Positions 48,768 to 59,056 of a DNA stretch of 64,000 nt are shown piece by piece. The stretch comes from Costus lasius (Eukaryota; Streptophyta; Magnoliopsida; Zingiberales; Costaceae), in assembly GCA_027563935.2 (NCBI GenBank), contig CM050449.1, positions 9,576,001 to 9,640,000 of the forward strand. Reading direction: 5' to 3'. Below the pieces are notes generated by a model. The model saw only the letters and a list, made by a program, of their open reading frames with translations, had not been told where the DNA came from and did no database searches. The first letter of the stretch is position 1. Each line of letters opens with the position of its first letter. The position numbers and the translations under genes are program-made.

Positions 48768-50021
48768 CATAATTAAGTTAGCATTACCAAAGTAAGAAGC
48801 GACTCAATTTTTTGGAGTTTTCATATGGGGGAACAGGAAGAAAACAAGTTTTTCTGCTTTCTTTTTTCCTCTCTGCGTCATGCTCTATTTAGCATTAATG
48901 ATGCAGACCAAGTATCCCTCATGAATGTTGTGCAGTCATAGTTTTCTCTTCCTTTGTAAATATAAAGGTGTACCATTCATTCTTTGTAGACCAATCAACT
49001 TAAGTTTACAATATGAAGTGGTACCTTTGCTAATGAGAAGGTTAGAAATTTTGATCTGTGCAATGTTAATTATTGTTGCATCAGCCAGTTAAACCATGCT
49101 CTGTCGGGATTACTGTTGGATGACTTCAAACTGTGCTTGGTGGTTGCCATTGTTGTAGCATGTTGTCAGGGATCGGATGAAGTTGTAAAGAAGTGCGTTT
49201 GTGACAATGTGCTTGCCCATGAAGGGCATTTTATACGAGAAGATGTCATACGTTAGTGTTGGTAATTTTCAATATTGTTTTCAGAATCATTTCTTAAGCC
49301 TCTGGGCCAATTGTTTGAATGTGTTCTTTGTATCAGCCCGTCGATCAATCTTCCTATTTAATGAAAGTTTATGTATATTGGAGTAAATACTAAAGAAGGA
49401 TCAATACATGACCATTGTACAGCCCAACAATCATGACTCCGTTATCAAGCAATTGACGAGCTCATCTGCCTATTTGTAGCTCTAACCTAGCTAAACATTC
49501 AATTCGTCTAATTCCTTATTCAGGATTTTGGTTAAGAACAATTGCTTGAAATTTGTCTGTTGTCGATTGTTTTTTGTAGGCTCAATTTTTTTTTTCAAAA
49601 ACTATATAATAAAATTGGTGCTCAAAGGCGCCATTAATTGCTTAAAATGTCTTGTAAGTGAGACGTACACTGTGATCTTATAGGCCTCAACCACCAAATA
49701 GTAAGACAGTTCAATTGGCCATCTGGCTCAACGCAACATCTTTGTCCGAAGGGCTATATTGGTTTGGTTAACCGTACTCGTGTTTTTTGCTGTAGCTCAA
49801 GTGTTAAGTATTTCTATTGCCAAAAGAGCAGTCGCTTGTTAAACGTCGAACGGAATATTCACTTGTTAGTTACCAGATGATGTCTTTGTGAAGCCGAATA
49901 TTACTGTGTTTTCAGTTCATTATTTCTCCATAAACATTTGAAGCATTGCTGATAATGTTGGAAAAGGCAGCTGTATAGAGCAAGCATCGGCTTTAACCAC
50001 ATATAGGTGCCGTTTGGTTTT
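48768..50021 (+). other. 3' flank of the main gene
   Basis: Contains the presumed 3' UTR after the TGA at 48765-48767, then intergenic AT-rich DNA. The poly(A) site could not be fixed. A short tandem duplication of CCACATATAGGTGC lies at about 49998-50032, just before the MITE. Confidence 0.45.
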
Positions 50022-50443
50022 AACCACATATAGGTGCAGTTTGGCTTAGCTTTTGGGCCTATTTATGGCTTTGCAGTCGGTAGAAATCAAGAAGCTGAGG
50101 CGTTTAACCTTTCAGCTTCTTTGTTCTAATCCACAAATTAGCTGTTTTTCTGAGAAGCCCCCCACCTGCTTATGCTTAATACCCCTTATATATAATAATA
50201 ATTTTTTAATAGTATAACTAATAATATTTTTAATAAATATTTTAATTATAGTTAAGTATAAATTTAATCATATAATTTTTATTTTATTAATTTTTTAATA
50301 AAAAATATTTATTATAAATAGAATAATCTAACTATAAGCTGTGCATCTAAACACCCTTAAACTTTTTCAGCAAGCATCTTTTCAACCAGTGTACTTCTTC
50401 AACCAGCATATGCTAGAAATTGAAGTTGGGCCAAACTGAGCTA
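50022..50443 (+). mobile_element. MITE family copy A
   Basis: About 420 bp with ends around GCAGTTTGGCTTAGCTT and, on the other strand, GCTCAGTTTGGCCCAAC, an AT-rich core and GCTTATGCTTAATA and AAGCATCTTTTCAACC in the arms. The same sequence in reverse orientation is found at 54447-54862 and, more diverged, at 55020-55960. It is non-coding and TTTGGC-ended, like many Tourist- or hAT-type MITEs. Confidence 0.7.
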
Positions 50444-50688
50444 TAGTTTGTATCGCTGAGTTGGTTAAGGAGGTTCTAGGAATTCGAGGTAAGATATTTG
50501 CTAAACGAGTCTCTAGTAAAATGCTTGAACATATGTTAAAGTTTACACATGTTCTCCATTATCTAATAATCCGTCCGAGCAGGTCTAATGAACAAACGAA
50601 GTTAGATGTTCAATTGTGCATTCGACATGCCACCAAACATTTTTCCTGCTGATTGTCGTGTGCTGTGTTTAGTTACTCACGATGAACA

Positions 50689-51083
50689 GGTACCAGGAAA
50701 AATTTCCTCGGCAGCAGGCAGCAACTTAAGCAGCATCCATAAATTTCATATTAAAAAGATTTTTTTTAAAATTTTTTTTTAGAAATGATGTATATAATCT
50801 AAGCTATCCAATGGTATGAATATTGGGGTATTTTAGATCATGTATACTCGTTAAATACCCTAAACAAAATTATATAGTGAATATAATGAATAGTATTTTT
50901 TTGTTTTTTATGTGATTTTATTTAAGGTATTTAACGAGTATATATGATCTAAAATATCCTAATATTTATATCATTGGATAACTTAAATTGTATAGATCAT
51001 TTTAAAAAAAAATTTAAAAATTCTTTTTAATAACAAATTTATGGATCTGCTTAAGATGTCCGAGAAAATTTTTCTCAGGTACC
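50689..51083. mobile_element. long foldback (palindromic) element
   Basis: About 395 bp made of two arms of roughly 170 bp that are inverted copies of each other. The left arm begins GGTACCAGGAAAAATTTCC; the right arm ends GAAAATTTTTCTCAGGTACC. Both arms contain the inverted words CTTAAGCAG/CTGCTTAAG, CATAAATTT/AAATTTATG and GATCATGTATACTCG/CGAGTATATATGATC. A spacer of about 60 bp separates them. Non-coding. The target duplication is not clear. Confidence 0.75.
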
Positions 51084-52720
51084 GTCACATCTCTATCTGA
51101 GAGCCAGTTGTATCACTGTGAAGTTTTATATGATAACGAACGTTTTCAAATCCTAACAGAAAGCAGCAAGCTTTTAAGAGCCTCACGTACTATCAATTAC
51201 GACTCCGGTCCACCTATTCAAGCAAAGCTCGCATGACGGGGAAATGAATGAAATTGCGTGCAATTTGCCTGGGGCTTTATCGTGCAAATATTTAAACTGG
51301 CAAGCACATCGAGAGGGCACTGCTTTGTCGCCATCTAGTTTTTATTTTTCAACTTCTAATTTTATCCACCTTATCGGTAACTCGTTCACGCATGCCGAGC
51401 AGCATCTTCTGATGAGGCTAGAACATTCAGGAGATAAGTCGAAGCTGTCAAATATGAAGAGACGAATTCCTCTACTGCAATGATAGCAACAGAAGCTAAC
51501 AAAATGTAGCAACGATCAGAAACGAAGACACCCAAGCCAAAGTTTAGCAATTGCACTTTGTCCAACAACTCTGTACCAGACTCATCAATTTCTTCTTCCA
51601 ACAGTGTGAATGAACACCAAATAGCACAAGCAAGACTCACCGTTATTTTTCCAAAAGTCGCGCCTGTGGAGTCAAAGACAGGCACAGTCAACAGTTTTGC
51701 CAGAAAAATTTCTGGGCAATGACTCTGTCTATTAGGAATCTTAGGTAGGATCACGTGGCCCTTCATCTTTTAGTACGTGAGAATCTTAAAGCAATGTCAA
51801 CGTACCTTAGCTTTAAAGATTTTCCCTTTCAATGAGATTGAGGCCCACCCTGCCTAAATCCTCTGTGCAATTGTCTGCCACCTTAATTAACACTATCAAT
51901 TGCTTTTGTGGCAACTTATCTAAATCATCGAGGCTTCTTCTCTGTGTTTCCAGTGTGCATGTAGCACTTCCGCATTCTTGAATCAATTTGTTGAATCAGC
52001 TGGTTGTTTGACTGCTCAGCATATTGGAGACATGATTTTTGACTTTTGAGACGTGACTTCCGTACCAAAATAGATCACAGCAGTATATCTATTAGCAAAT
52101 GAGATTTTGGATCCTGGTGTAGAGTGAAAGAGAGAGGACTGAAGCTAAAGCTTGAGATGTGTTCCTTGGAACGGAGAATTGGCTATGTCGTAGCATTTGC
52201 AGTAAGAGGATTCGAATTTGGACTCTATAGTGTATAGGATCTCTCTTTGAGAACCAAGAAGACCTCAGCAAGGAAATCCGCCAGAGAGGTGCATTGGATC
52301 AGAGGCTCGACGCCCATCATCAAGTTCTTGGTGCTGAACAATGTAGTGGCAAGTTGCATGGTGTCAAAAACTTGCAGTACACTTTGCTCTACCTGTGTGT
52401 CCTCCAGCTGCCATTACCAACAAGAGAAGCAATAGAGCCTGAAAGCCTACAAGAGATTCAAAGGCATTAATACCTGACATTGCACAAGTAGTTCTCTTGC
52501 GAGATCCGTTGCATCACTTGCCATTCTTTTTTAGAAGCTAAATCTCATAACGAAGGATGATGCCTTGCTCAAGCCTCTCAATTTACACATTGTAGGACGA
52601 TCCTCTAGAAGTCTCTATCGTATTCAACTTCTAAAGAATCTTTTCGATCCCCAATCAATATCATCAATCAAAGCTATGCCCGCTTTGATCGATTTCAAGG
52701 CATATTCTTGCAATAGTAAT
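51084..52720. other. intergenic stretch, no confirmed gene
   Basis: Moderate GC, with a 126-codon minus-strand frame at 51766-51386 that could not be linked to any family. The sequence lacks splice-like boundaries around that frame and codon use gives no clear support. Nothing else recognised. Confidence 0.4.
51386..51766 (-). CDS. unrecognised 126-codon open frame
   Basis: Predicted protein has a weakly hydrophobic centre (LLTVPVFDSTGATFGKITVSL) and a second one (ILLASVAIIAVEEFVSSYL). No known motif was seen. It could be a relic exon or chance. No nearby frame continues it. Low confidence that it is a gene. Confidence 0.12.
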   Translation of the reverse strand: MKGHVILPKIPNRQSHCPEIFLAKLLTVPVFDSTGATFGKITVSLACAIWCSFTLLEEEIDESGTELLDKVQLLNFGLGVFVSDRCYILLASVAIIAVEEFVSSYLTASTYLLNVLASSEDAARHA

Positions 52721-53160
52721 TCTTTCGTTGTTAAGTTAATTCTCTATTTCACCTTTGGAAACTCTGCACTATTTGAAATGGCGACTACCTACCATCAAAG
52801 TGGCCTTCCAAAAGTTTCTTCCAACAGCTAATCAATTCCTTCCGCAAGCTCCTCTTGGCTTGGCCCTGTCACAAGTTTACCATTCCGGATGTTCAGTTCA
52901 TGACGTGCCACTATCTCTTCCTATTTTTCAGGAACATTAGTTGAAATGTAGGAGCAAGTTAATTAAAGGCATCAGAGAGTGAAGTGTCCCTTAAGCTTTC
53001 GTTGTTAAGTTAATTCTCCGTTTCACCTTCGGAAACTCTGCACAATTTGAAATGGCGACTGCCAACCATGTAGCCTTCCAAAAGTTTTCTTCCAACAGCT
53101 AATCAACTTCTTCCGCAAGCTGCTGCTCTTGGCTTGGCTGTGTCACAAGTTTCGGCCTGT
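52721..53160. repeat. tandem duplication of ~165 bp
   Basis: 52721-52890 and 52996-53160 are diverged direct copies, sharing TCGTTGTTAAGTTAATTCTC, CTTTGGAAACTCTGCAC / CTTCGGAAACTCTGCAC, AATGGCGACT and CTTCCAACAGCTAATCAA. Between them lies a word set (GTTGAAATGTAGGAGCAAGT, AATTAAAGGCATCAG) that recurs at 55959-55995. This shows that segments of this flank were duplicated before later elements landed. Confidence 0.7.
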
Positions 53161-53699
53161 ATGGCTCAGCTAATATGGCAGCTTCTGCTGGCTGCATAAG
53201 CAGTTTTAGAGAAACTAGCATCATTTTAAATGCAACTTCTGTTGGCTGCATAAGCTAAAGGCTCGTTTGGTAAAGCTGAAATTTATAGCTTTGTGCTAGT
53301 TGAAAAGTAACTTTCTGAAAAAGCGTATAAGTGTTTGGGGTAAATAGCTTTGCTAGCCAGTAGCAAATTATTTTAAAAAACCTTATAAAAACTTATTTAA
53401 TATTTTCTGCATCTTGTATACAACATACTAAAATGAAAACAAAGTCATACACTTATAATTATATCATCTAATTAAAAAAATAAATTTTTTTCTATTCATC
53501 ACATAAATATCTATTTTAATAATAAACTATTTAAAATGATTTGAATCATAACTAAAATTCTAACTTAAGTTTCATTAATATAAATAATATCCTGATAAAA
53601 AATCTTTGCCGAAGCCTTTTCTACTTGACCTGCTGAAGTATGCACTGTGCATAAAGGGTGAAGGAGAAAATTCTTTGCTGTTAACTCGTCCGCTTTCTT
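53161..53699. other. AT-rich stretch with a possible element end
   Basis: At 53262 the sequence AGGCTCGTTTGGTAAAGCTG resembles a MITE/hAT-type terminus. An inverted counterpart, reading AGGCTGCGTTTGGCGCAGCT on the other strand, lies near 55012-55031. These might bound a composite element that includes the kinase pseudogene, but no target duplication was confirmed. Confidence 0.35.
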
Positions 53700-54343
53700 C
53701 TTGCTTCCATCATCACTCCTTTCCACATTAGCCATTCGACTTCGATGTTCCATCATCCACTGGGGAAGCCGCAATCATTTCCTGTCAACCTTCAAAGCTA
53801 AAATTCTCATATTCGATCTTGGCTTTTATCCGAGACAACCTGAATCGTAGAGCTTCATTTGGAAATCGGAGCCGAGGAGCACATTACTTGGCTTGACTGG
53901 AGGATCGTCCTCTAGATGGAGAAAGGCGAGGAGGGCTTCAGCAACACCGATGATGATTGAGAAGCGGCGATAACAGCTGAGAGGAGAGGCGGAGGCAAAA
54001 AGGGCTTCTTGGAGGCTCATTCTGGAACTCATGGTTGGAGGCGGCGGCGTGGGTGGTGGAGGAAGAGGAGATGAGGAAGATTGACGGCGGCAGTTTTACC
54101 ATCAAGAAAAATCCCACGAAAGACGACGGCAGAAGCGCTGCGGTCGATGGTGCGGGAGGGGTCGAAGGCCGCAGTGACCGAGCGGATGACGCTGTAGGAG
54201 AAGCGGCAGAGGCGAAGGGGGTAGGCAATGGCAACGACGGAGGAGGAGGAGGAAGACGATGCGCGGGGGGAGAGTTTGGGTGCGGCGAAGTGAAAGATAT
54301 AGGTAGAAGAAGAGAAGGAGATCGAGGATGATGAGGGAGACAA
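53700..54343 (-). pseudogene. receptor-like kinase pseudogene
   Basis: Read on the minus strand in shifting frames. The N-lobe piece (about 54200-54060) reads CRFSYSVIRSV...FDPS...VVFRGIFLDGKTAAVNLPH, like the start of plant receptor-like kinases: the Gly loop is lost and the VAVK lysine is Asn. Next comes an HEFQNE piece, then at 54032-53826 SLQEALF, GVAEALLAFLHLEDDPPV and KPSNVLLGSDFQMKLYDSG. The HRD/HGD catalytic loop is deleted between PPV and KPSNVLL, and DFG has become DSG. At least two frameshifts separate the parts. The wording is closest to the At4g25390/At5g51770 kinase group from memory. No activity is possible. A long opposite-strand open frame (54035-54331) is a shadow. Confidence 0.75.
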
Positions 54344-54446
54344 AAAATCGACAGTGAGAGAGGTATTTTCAGCGGCGAGAGAAGAAGAGCAACGACGCTC
54401 CGGTGGAAGGAAAGCGTCACGTGTGAGGATCGAGTCGTGCAGGAGA

Positions 54447-54862
54447 GAAAGACTCTGTTTGGCCTAGCTTCTGCTTTTAATTTTTGCTGGTTGAAAAAGT
54501 GCTAAAAAAGTTTGAGAGATTTGGATGCACAGCTTATGACTAGATTATTCTATTTATAATAGATAAATTTTTATTAAAAAAATTACTAAGATAAAAATTA
54601 TATAATTAAATTTATAGTTAACTATAATTAAAATATTTATTAAAAATATTATAAGTTATATTATTAAAAAATTATTATTACATATAAGGGTTATTGAGCA
54701 TAAGCAGGTGGGGGGCCAGAGAAGCAACTTCACCCCTGCTTCTCAGAGAAGCAGCTATTTGTGGGTTGGAACAGAGAAGTTGAAGGGCCAAACACCTCAG
54801 CTTCTTGATTTCTGCTGGCTGCAAAGCCATAAGCAGGTCCAAAAACTAGGCCAAATGGGGGG
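54447..54862 (-). mobile_element. MITE family copy B, inverted relative to copy A
   Basis: Ends around CTCTGTTTGGCCTAGCTT and, on the other strand, CATTTGGCCTAGTTTTTGG. Reverse-complemented, it follows copy A block by block: TATGGCTTTGCAG, AATCAAGAAGCTGAGG, CACCTGCTTATGCT, then the AT-rich core, then AGCTGTGCATCC. Length is about 416 bp. Confidence 0.7.
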
Positions 54863-55014
54863 GAAGCTTTTCTGTGCAGCGGTTTCCAAAAGCAGGCAAA
54901 TGACAGCTTCTCCCCATTGTAGCAGCTTCTGGGTTTGGAACCCATAAGTTGTTAGCCAAACGCAATAACTTCTCATTTTCTGCTGTTTTGACCAGCAGAA
55001 GTCATTGACAAGCT

Positions 55015-55960
55015 GCGCCAAACGCAGCCTAAATCTATAAGCTGGCACTGTAGTTGAGAAGTTAAAATCTTCCGGCTTTTGCAAAAGGAAATTAGTTACT
55101 AGTTATAATAATTTTAGAGTATTATATTTATAATAATATTGTATACTAATCAACTTTAAAAATAAAAAAAATTAAAAATAAGATAAATAAAATAATAATA
55201 AAATTAAAAATAAAAATAATAAAAATTAAAAATAAATATAAATAAAAAAATTAAAAATAAATATAAATAATAAAAATTAAAAAAATATAAATATGTATAA
55301 CTATAAATAAAAAATAAAAATAATATAACCATAAACAATGCATCCGAATACTTTTAAAACTTATGTCGTTAGTAGGGATGACAACTGGGTACCAATTTAG
55401 CGGGTACTCACTCTACCCAAACCCGTTTAAAGGTAAACGGGTAGTTGTTATTCGGGTTTGGGTAGGGTATGAGTAATGCACATGCTACCCGAGTCGGGTT
55501 CGGGTAGGATTCGGGTAGCATAAGACGGATACCCACTACCCGAACCCGATTATATATATGTATATAAATATATATTTTTTTAATATATTATTCGGGTTTA
55601 CGGGTACCCATTTTATCTTACCCGAAATTTGATTATTATTAGGGTATTATAGGGTCGGATACCTGAATATTAATCGGGTAACAATATATATATAGGTTGA
55701 AATTTAATAGGATAGATATTTAAGTCGGGTATTTATAAGGTTCGGGTATTAAACGAATAGTTAAATTTTTAATAGGGTAGGGTATGGGTAGAGGTTTTAA
55801 AAAATAAACAGGTAGTTATTCGGGTACGGATAGTAGAATAGTTATTCGAGTTAGGGTACGGATAGCATAAAAAATGCGGATACCCTACCCTCTGCCATCG
55901 CCAGCCCTAGCCGTTAGTATCTTTTCAACCCGTAGTTCTTAGAAGCAAGTAAGAGAAGTT
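55015..55960 (+). mobile_element. diverged MITE family copy C, split by a hAT
   Basis: GCGCCAAACGCAGCCT, then a very AT-rich core (55100-55330), then CAATGCATCCGAATAC and GTATCTTTTCAACC, mirror the arms of copies A and B. A 537-bp hAT with its own 8-bp duplication interrupts the right arm. Confidence 0.5.
55373..55909. mobile_element. 537-bp non-autonomous hAT
   Basis: Flanks GTCGTTAG (55365-55372) and GCCGTTAG (55910-55917) are an 8-bp duplication with one mismatch. Ends TAGGGATGACAACTGGG and, on the other strand, TAGGGCTGGCGATGGCA. The subterminal regions are full of CGGGTA and TACCCG motifs and the core is AT-rich. No transposase. Confidence 0.85.
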
Positions 55961-56234
55961 GAAGTGTAGGCGCAAGTCAATTAAAGGCATCAGCTATGTC
56001 CACTGTTAATTCTATTTAAGCACTCCAACTTGGAGCAGCTTGACGAGGGGCTAGGGAAGGACTGACCCGAGTGCATGGGTGGGCGTCCAGCTAGCTAGCA
56101 TTTCTTCAGGAAGCTCAAACACCTCCTGTCTTTCTTTCAATGCTCACTAGCTGTTGAACTCCTTCTCCATCAATAGCAGGTTCTTTTAATTCCATACTCT
56201 GCAAGTACCATTATCACATAGTCCCCCCGCGTAA

Positions 56235-57534
56235 ATGGCTGCCTCGGCGAGAGCTCGTGCTTCCCCTTCTGCTCGTCCGCCCAGAGTCCCCCCGCGGCCT
56301 CCAGACCTAAAGGCCAGGGATGGCGAGTCCATTGCCGCTGCCCCTGCACCTTCAGGTGCTCATAGTCCTACAAGTGTCCCAGAACCCCGCTCTCATTCCG
56401 CCGCTCCAGGTTCCTCTGATGTTCATCCAAAGCCTCTTGGCTCCTGGGCGGGGCTGTTCCGGAAGAACATCGGGATCCCTTCAGCCTCCTCGATTATTTC
56501 CGAGACTATTCTACAAGCCATCTCTAGCAAGTATTCTGATGCGGTAATCTTTGACGAGGAAAAATTTGCGACTTGGCGATTGCCCTGGAAATCTTGCCTA
56601 ATTGGAAAGTTTCTCACTAGACATCCTCCTGTGGTTGCTCTACACTCGGCGGTTGCCAAGATCTGGCCGCACCAGCCTGATATTATAGATATGGAGAATA
56701 ACTTTTATCTCTTCCGGTTCCAAACAAAGGAGAAGGCTGTGGAGGTTCTTACTAGAGGTCCTTGGACGCTGCTGGGAGACATCCTCAACCTTATTCGATG
56801 GAAGCCTAATTTCCAAGTCCTCAAGCAATCGATCAAGAATGCGCCGGTGTGGGTTCGTCTTCTAGATCTGCCATTCGAATATTGGAACACGGAATCCATT
56901 GTTGCCATATCTTCCAAACTTGGCAAGCCGGGAGCGCATTGACGACCGAGCGGTGAATTTGGAGCGGGGGAAATATGTGCGAGTATGCGTTGAGATTGAT
57001 TTGGAACAACCTTTGCAAGAGGGTGTTTGGATTGGGCCTCCGAAGACTCGTTTCTTCCAACTCTGTTCTTACGAAAATCTCCCTGCCCTTTGCCCGGGTT
57101 GCGGCTGCTTGGGTCACACGCTGGCGTATTGCCCCTCCAGGCTTCCGGTTGAGCCCTCACCCTTCGCTTCGACAGGCACAACCCAGGCGGCGGCCGATCG
57201 CTCGTGCTCTCCGCCCGTTTCTCTGCCGGTTACCATTCCCTCTGTTGTCCCCTGGATTCAAGTCTAGAGTAGGCGCGGGCGTAGATCTCCCGCTTCTCGT
57301 CGCCCTCCGCTGCAGGCGGAATCTTCCAAGTTTGATATGCCTTTGAAGGAACTGCCCATCACGAAGCAAATTCTGCGTCCGGTGGCCTCGATCCGGCGCC
57401 CCGCCGGTTGTTTGACTAGCTCGGCTTGCTCCCCTGAGTCGGGTCCTGCGGGCTCGACTCCCGACGGCCAAAAGTTCATCGTTTGCAAGTTTCGTCTTCG
57501 GATGTCAGAGGTCAGACTGTTCCTACCGACCAGA
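56235..57534 (+). pseudogene. LINE-type ORF1 (DUF4283 plus zinc knuckle), truncated
   Basis: The frame 56235-56942 begins with a Pro/Ser/Arg-rich leader, then a DUF4283-type region (FATWRLPWKSCLIGKFL, NNFYLFRFQTKEKAVEVL, RGPWTLLGDILNLIRWKP, APVWVRLLDLPFEYWN). A one-base shift near 56930 moves it to the frame ending at 57268, which has LERGKYVRVCVEIDL and a zinc knuckle CPGCGCLGHTLAYC (C-x2-C-x4-H-x4-C). This is the usual ORF1 architecture of plant L1-type LINEs and of related domesticated or orphan copies. The reverse transcriptase ORF2 is not in the window: the sequence is cut at 57534 by an LTR element, and the rest may lie beyond the right edge. Confidence 0.8.
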
Positions 57535-59056
57535 TGACACGCTCCGCAAGTACACGGTTATGTCGAAGTAATATAAAAGATATCGAATCCCACAGGGAAC
57601 AAGGTTGAATACTAGAAAATCCGAGTCCTAATAGCTAGGCGAATCGAAATTGGGTTTTGAAGACAGAAATCGAAAACAAGCAATTGCAACTACGTCGGTA
57701 GAGGTTAAATATGAGAGAGATATCAGGGCTACTGTTTCCACCGCAATGATAATCTTAATTGCACAAAAAAAATATTAATTATTTGGTTTATTGGTTTTGC
57801 ACAAGGAGTTTAGCCCTAGGGTACAAGGTGCCCTCTCTCGAGTGTACACTCCGGTGTTCGTCTTAGACCGACCTCCTACTCTCGCGGTGGATCGTTCTAA
57901 GATGAACCCAATGAGTTCTATGGCAGACTGTGAAATCCTCGAGCGAAGACCAAGCACTCTCGTGTCGAGGTCTCGCAAGTTTTACTAAGAGATTCGACCC
58001 TTACAATCCTTCTCTCGATATGAATCGTAACGGCTAACACGTGAAAATACTCGGCCAAGGTAAAATCACGAAATAAATACGTCAAAGTAAAATATGCTCA
58101 TAATTCATTCCAAATAACGAAAATAGATACAAAGTTTGTGACCAAAATCATCAAAGGGTTTCAACCAAGCCCCGAAATAGGGTTTACGCTACAATCATCA
58201 TTGAAACGCTCAAAATCTCTCTTTTAATGAAAGGGAAAGTATAAGGAAACGAATCTAAGAGGAAGGAGACGATGAACCGAAGGAATTCTGAAGAAATCGT
58301 GATAATCTTGTGTCTCAATCTCTGAAAATCTCCAAAAATTGCCTCGTCGTCATGTTCTTCCGCCCCGGGCCGCTTCCTTGCGTGATTCCTCAATAATTAG
58401 GGCAAGAAAATTAGGGCTTTTAAATCCCAAGCGTTCGCCTCTGAAAGAGCTTTCCATAGACACCTTACTTGCTGAATTTGGACTCTGAATTCGGACACCT
58501 TACTCGCTTCAGTGAGAAATCGCTGAAAAACCGAGTCAAGGTCGGACTCGCGCGTGCCCTGGGTTAGAATCACAGTGAACCCCGCCGGGTTCACCTGGTC
58601 GTGATTCATTCTGTGAGTTCGACTGAAAGAAGCGCGGTGAACCCCGCCGGGTTCACCTGGCCGTGCTTTGTTCTGGGCTGTTTTCGGTCTGAAGGAAATC
58701 TGGTGAACCCCGCTGGGGTTCACCCGGCCGTGAAGCTCTCTGTGAGTTCTGCTAGCTGGCGACTGGGATGATGAACCCCGTGGGGTTCACCTGGCCGTGA
58801 TTCTCAGGCAAACTCCGAATGAGCTCAAATTTGACGGGCGGCTTCGTTTTCACACAAGAAATCATCCCATGGCCTCAGAATCTTCAAAATACGTCGAAAA
58901 AAGGGTGTTTTTACCTGAAATTCCATAAAAGTGCCAAAAAGTGAAGATTCCGAAGATATGAAAGAAATAAGGCTATAATGAGTACAAAAGTGTTAAAATA
59001 AGCCTAGATTTGACATGAAATATAACGGAAAAACACTACCAAAATGCGATGCATCA
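57535..59056 (-). repeat. 3' LTR of the Athila-like element
   Basis: 1522 bp, with plus-strand ends TGACACGCTCCGC and GATGCATCA (minus strand TG...CA). It is preceded on the minus strand by the GCTTGAGGACAAGC / TGGAGTATT region, as in other plant elements of this lineage. It contains four palindromes at 58575-58790. Its first 500 bp align by eye with the nested LTR at 62680. Confidence 0.75.
58575..58790. repeat. palindrome array in the 3' LTR (4 copies)
   Basis: Copies at 58575-58594, 58637-58656, 58703-58723 and 58771-58790 have the form GTGAACCCC-nnn-GGGTTCAC. Each is followed by CTGG or CCGG and CCGTG or TCGTG. Spacing is 62-68 bp from start to start. The linker between copies repeats only weakly, so the palindrome core is what is conserved. 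Confidence 0.85.

Noticed and set aside
54035..54331. 98-codon plus-strand Gly/Glu-rich frame
   Set aside because: It is the shadow of the receptor-like kinase pseudogene on the other strand.
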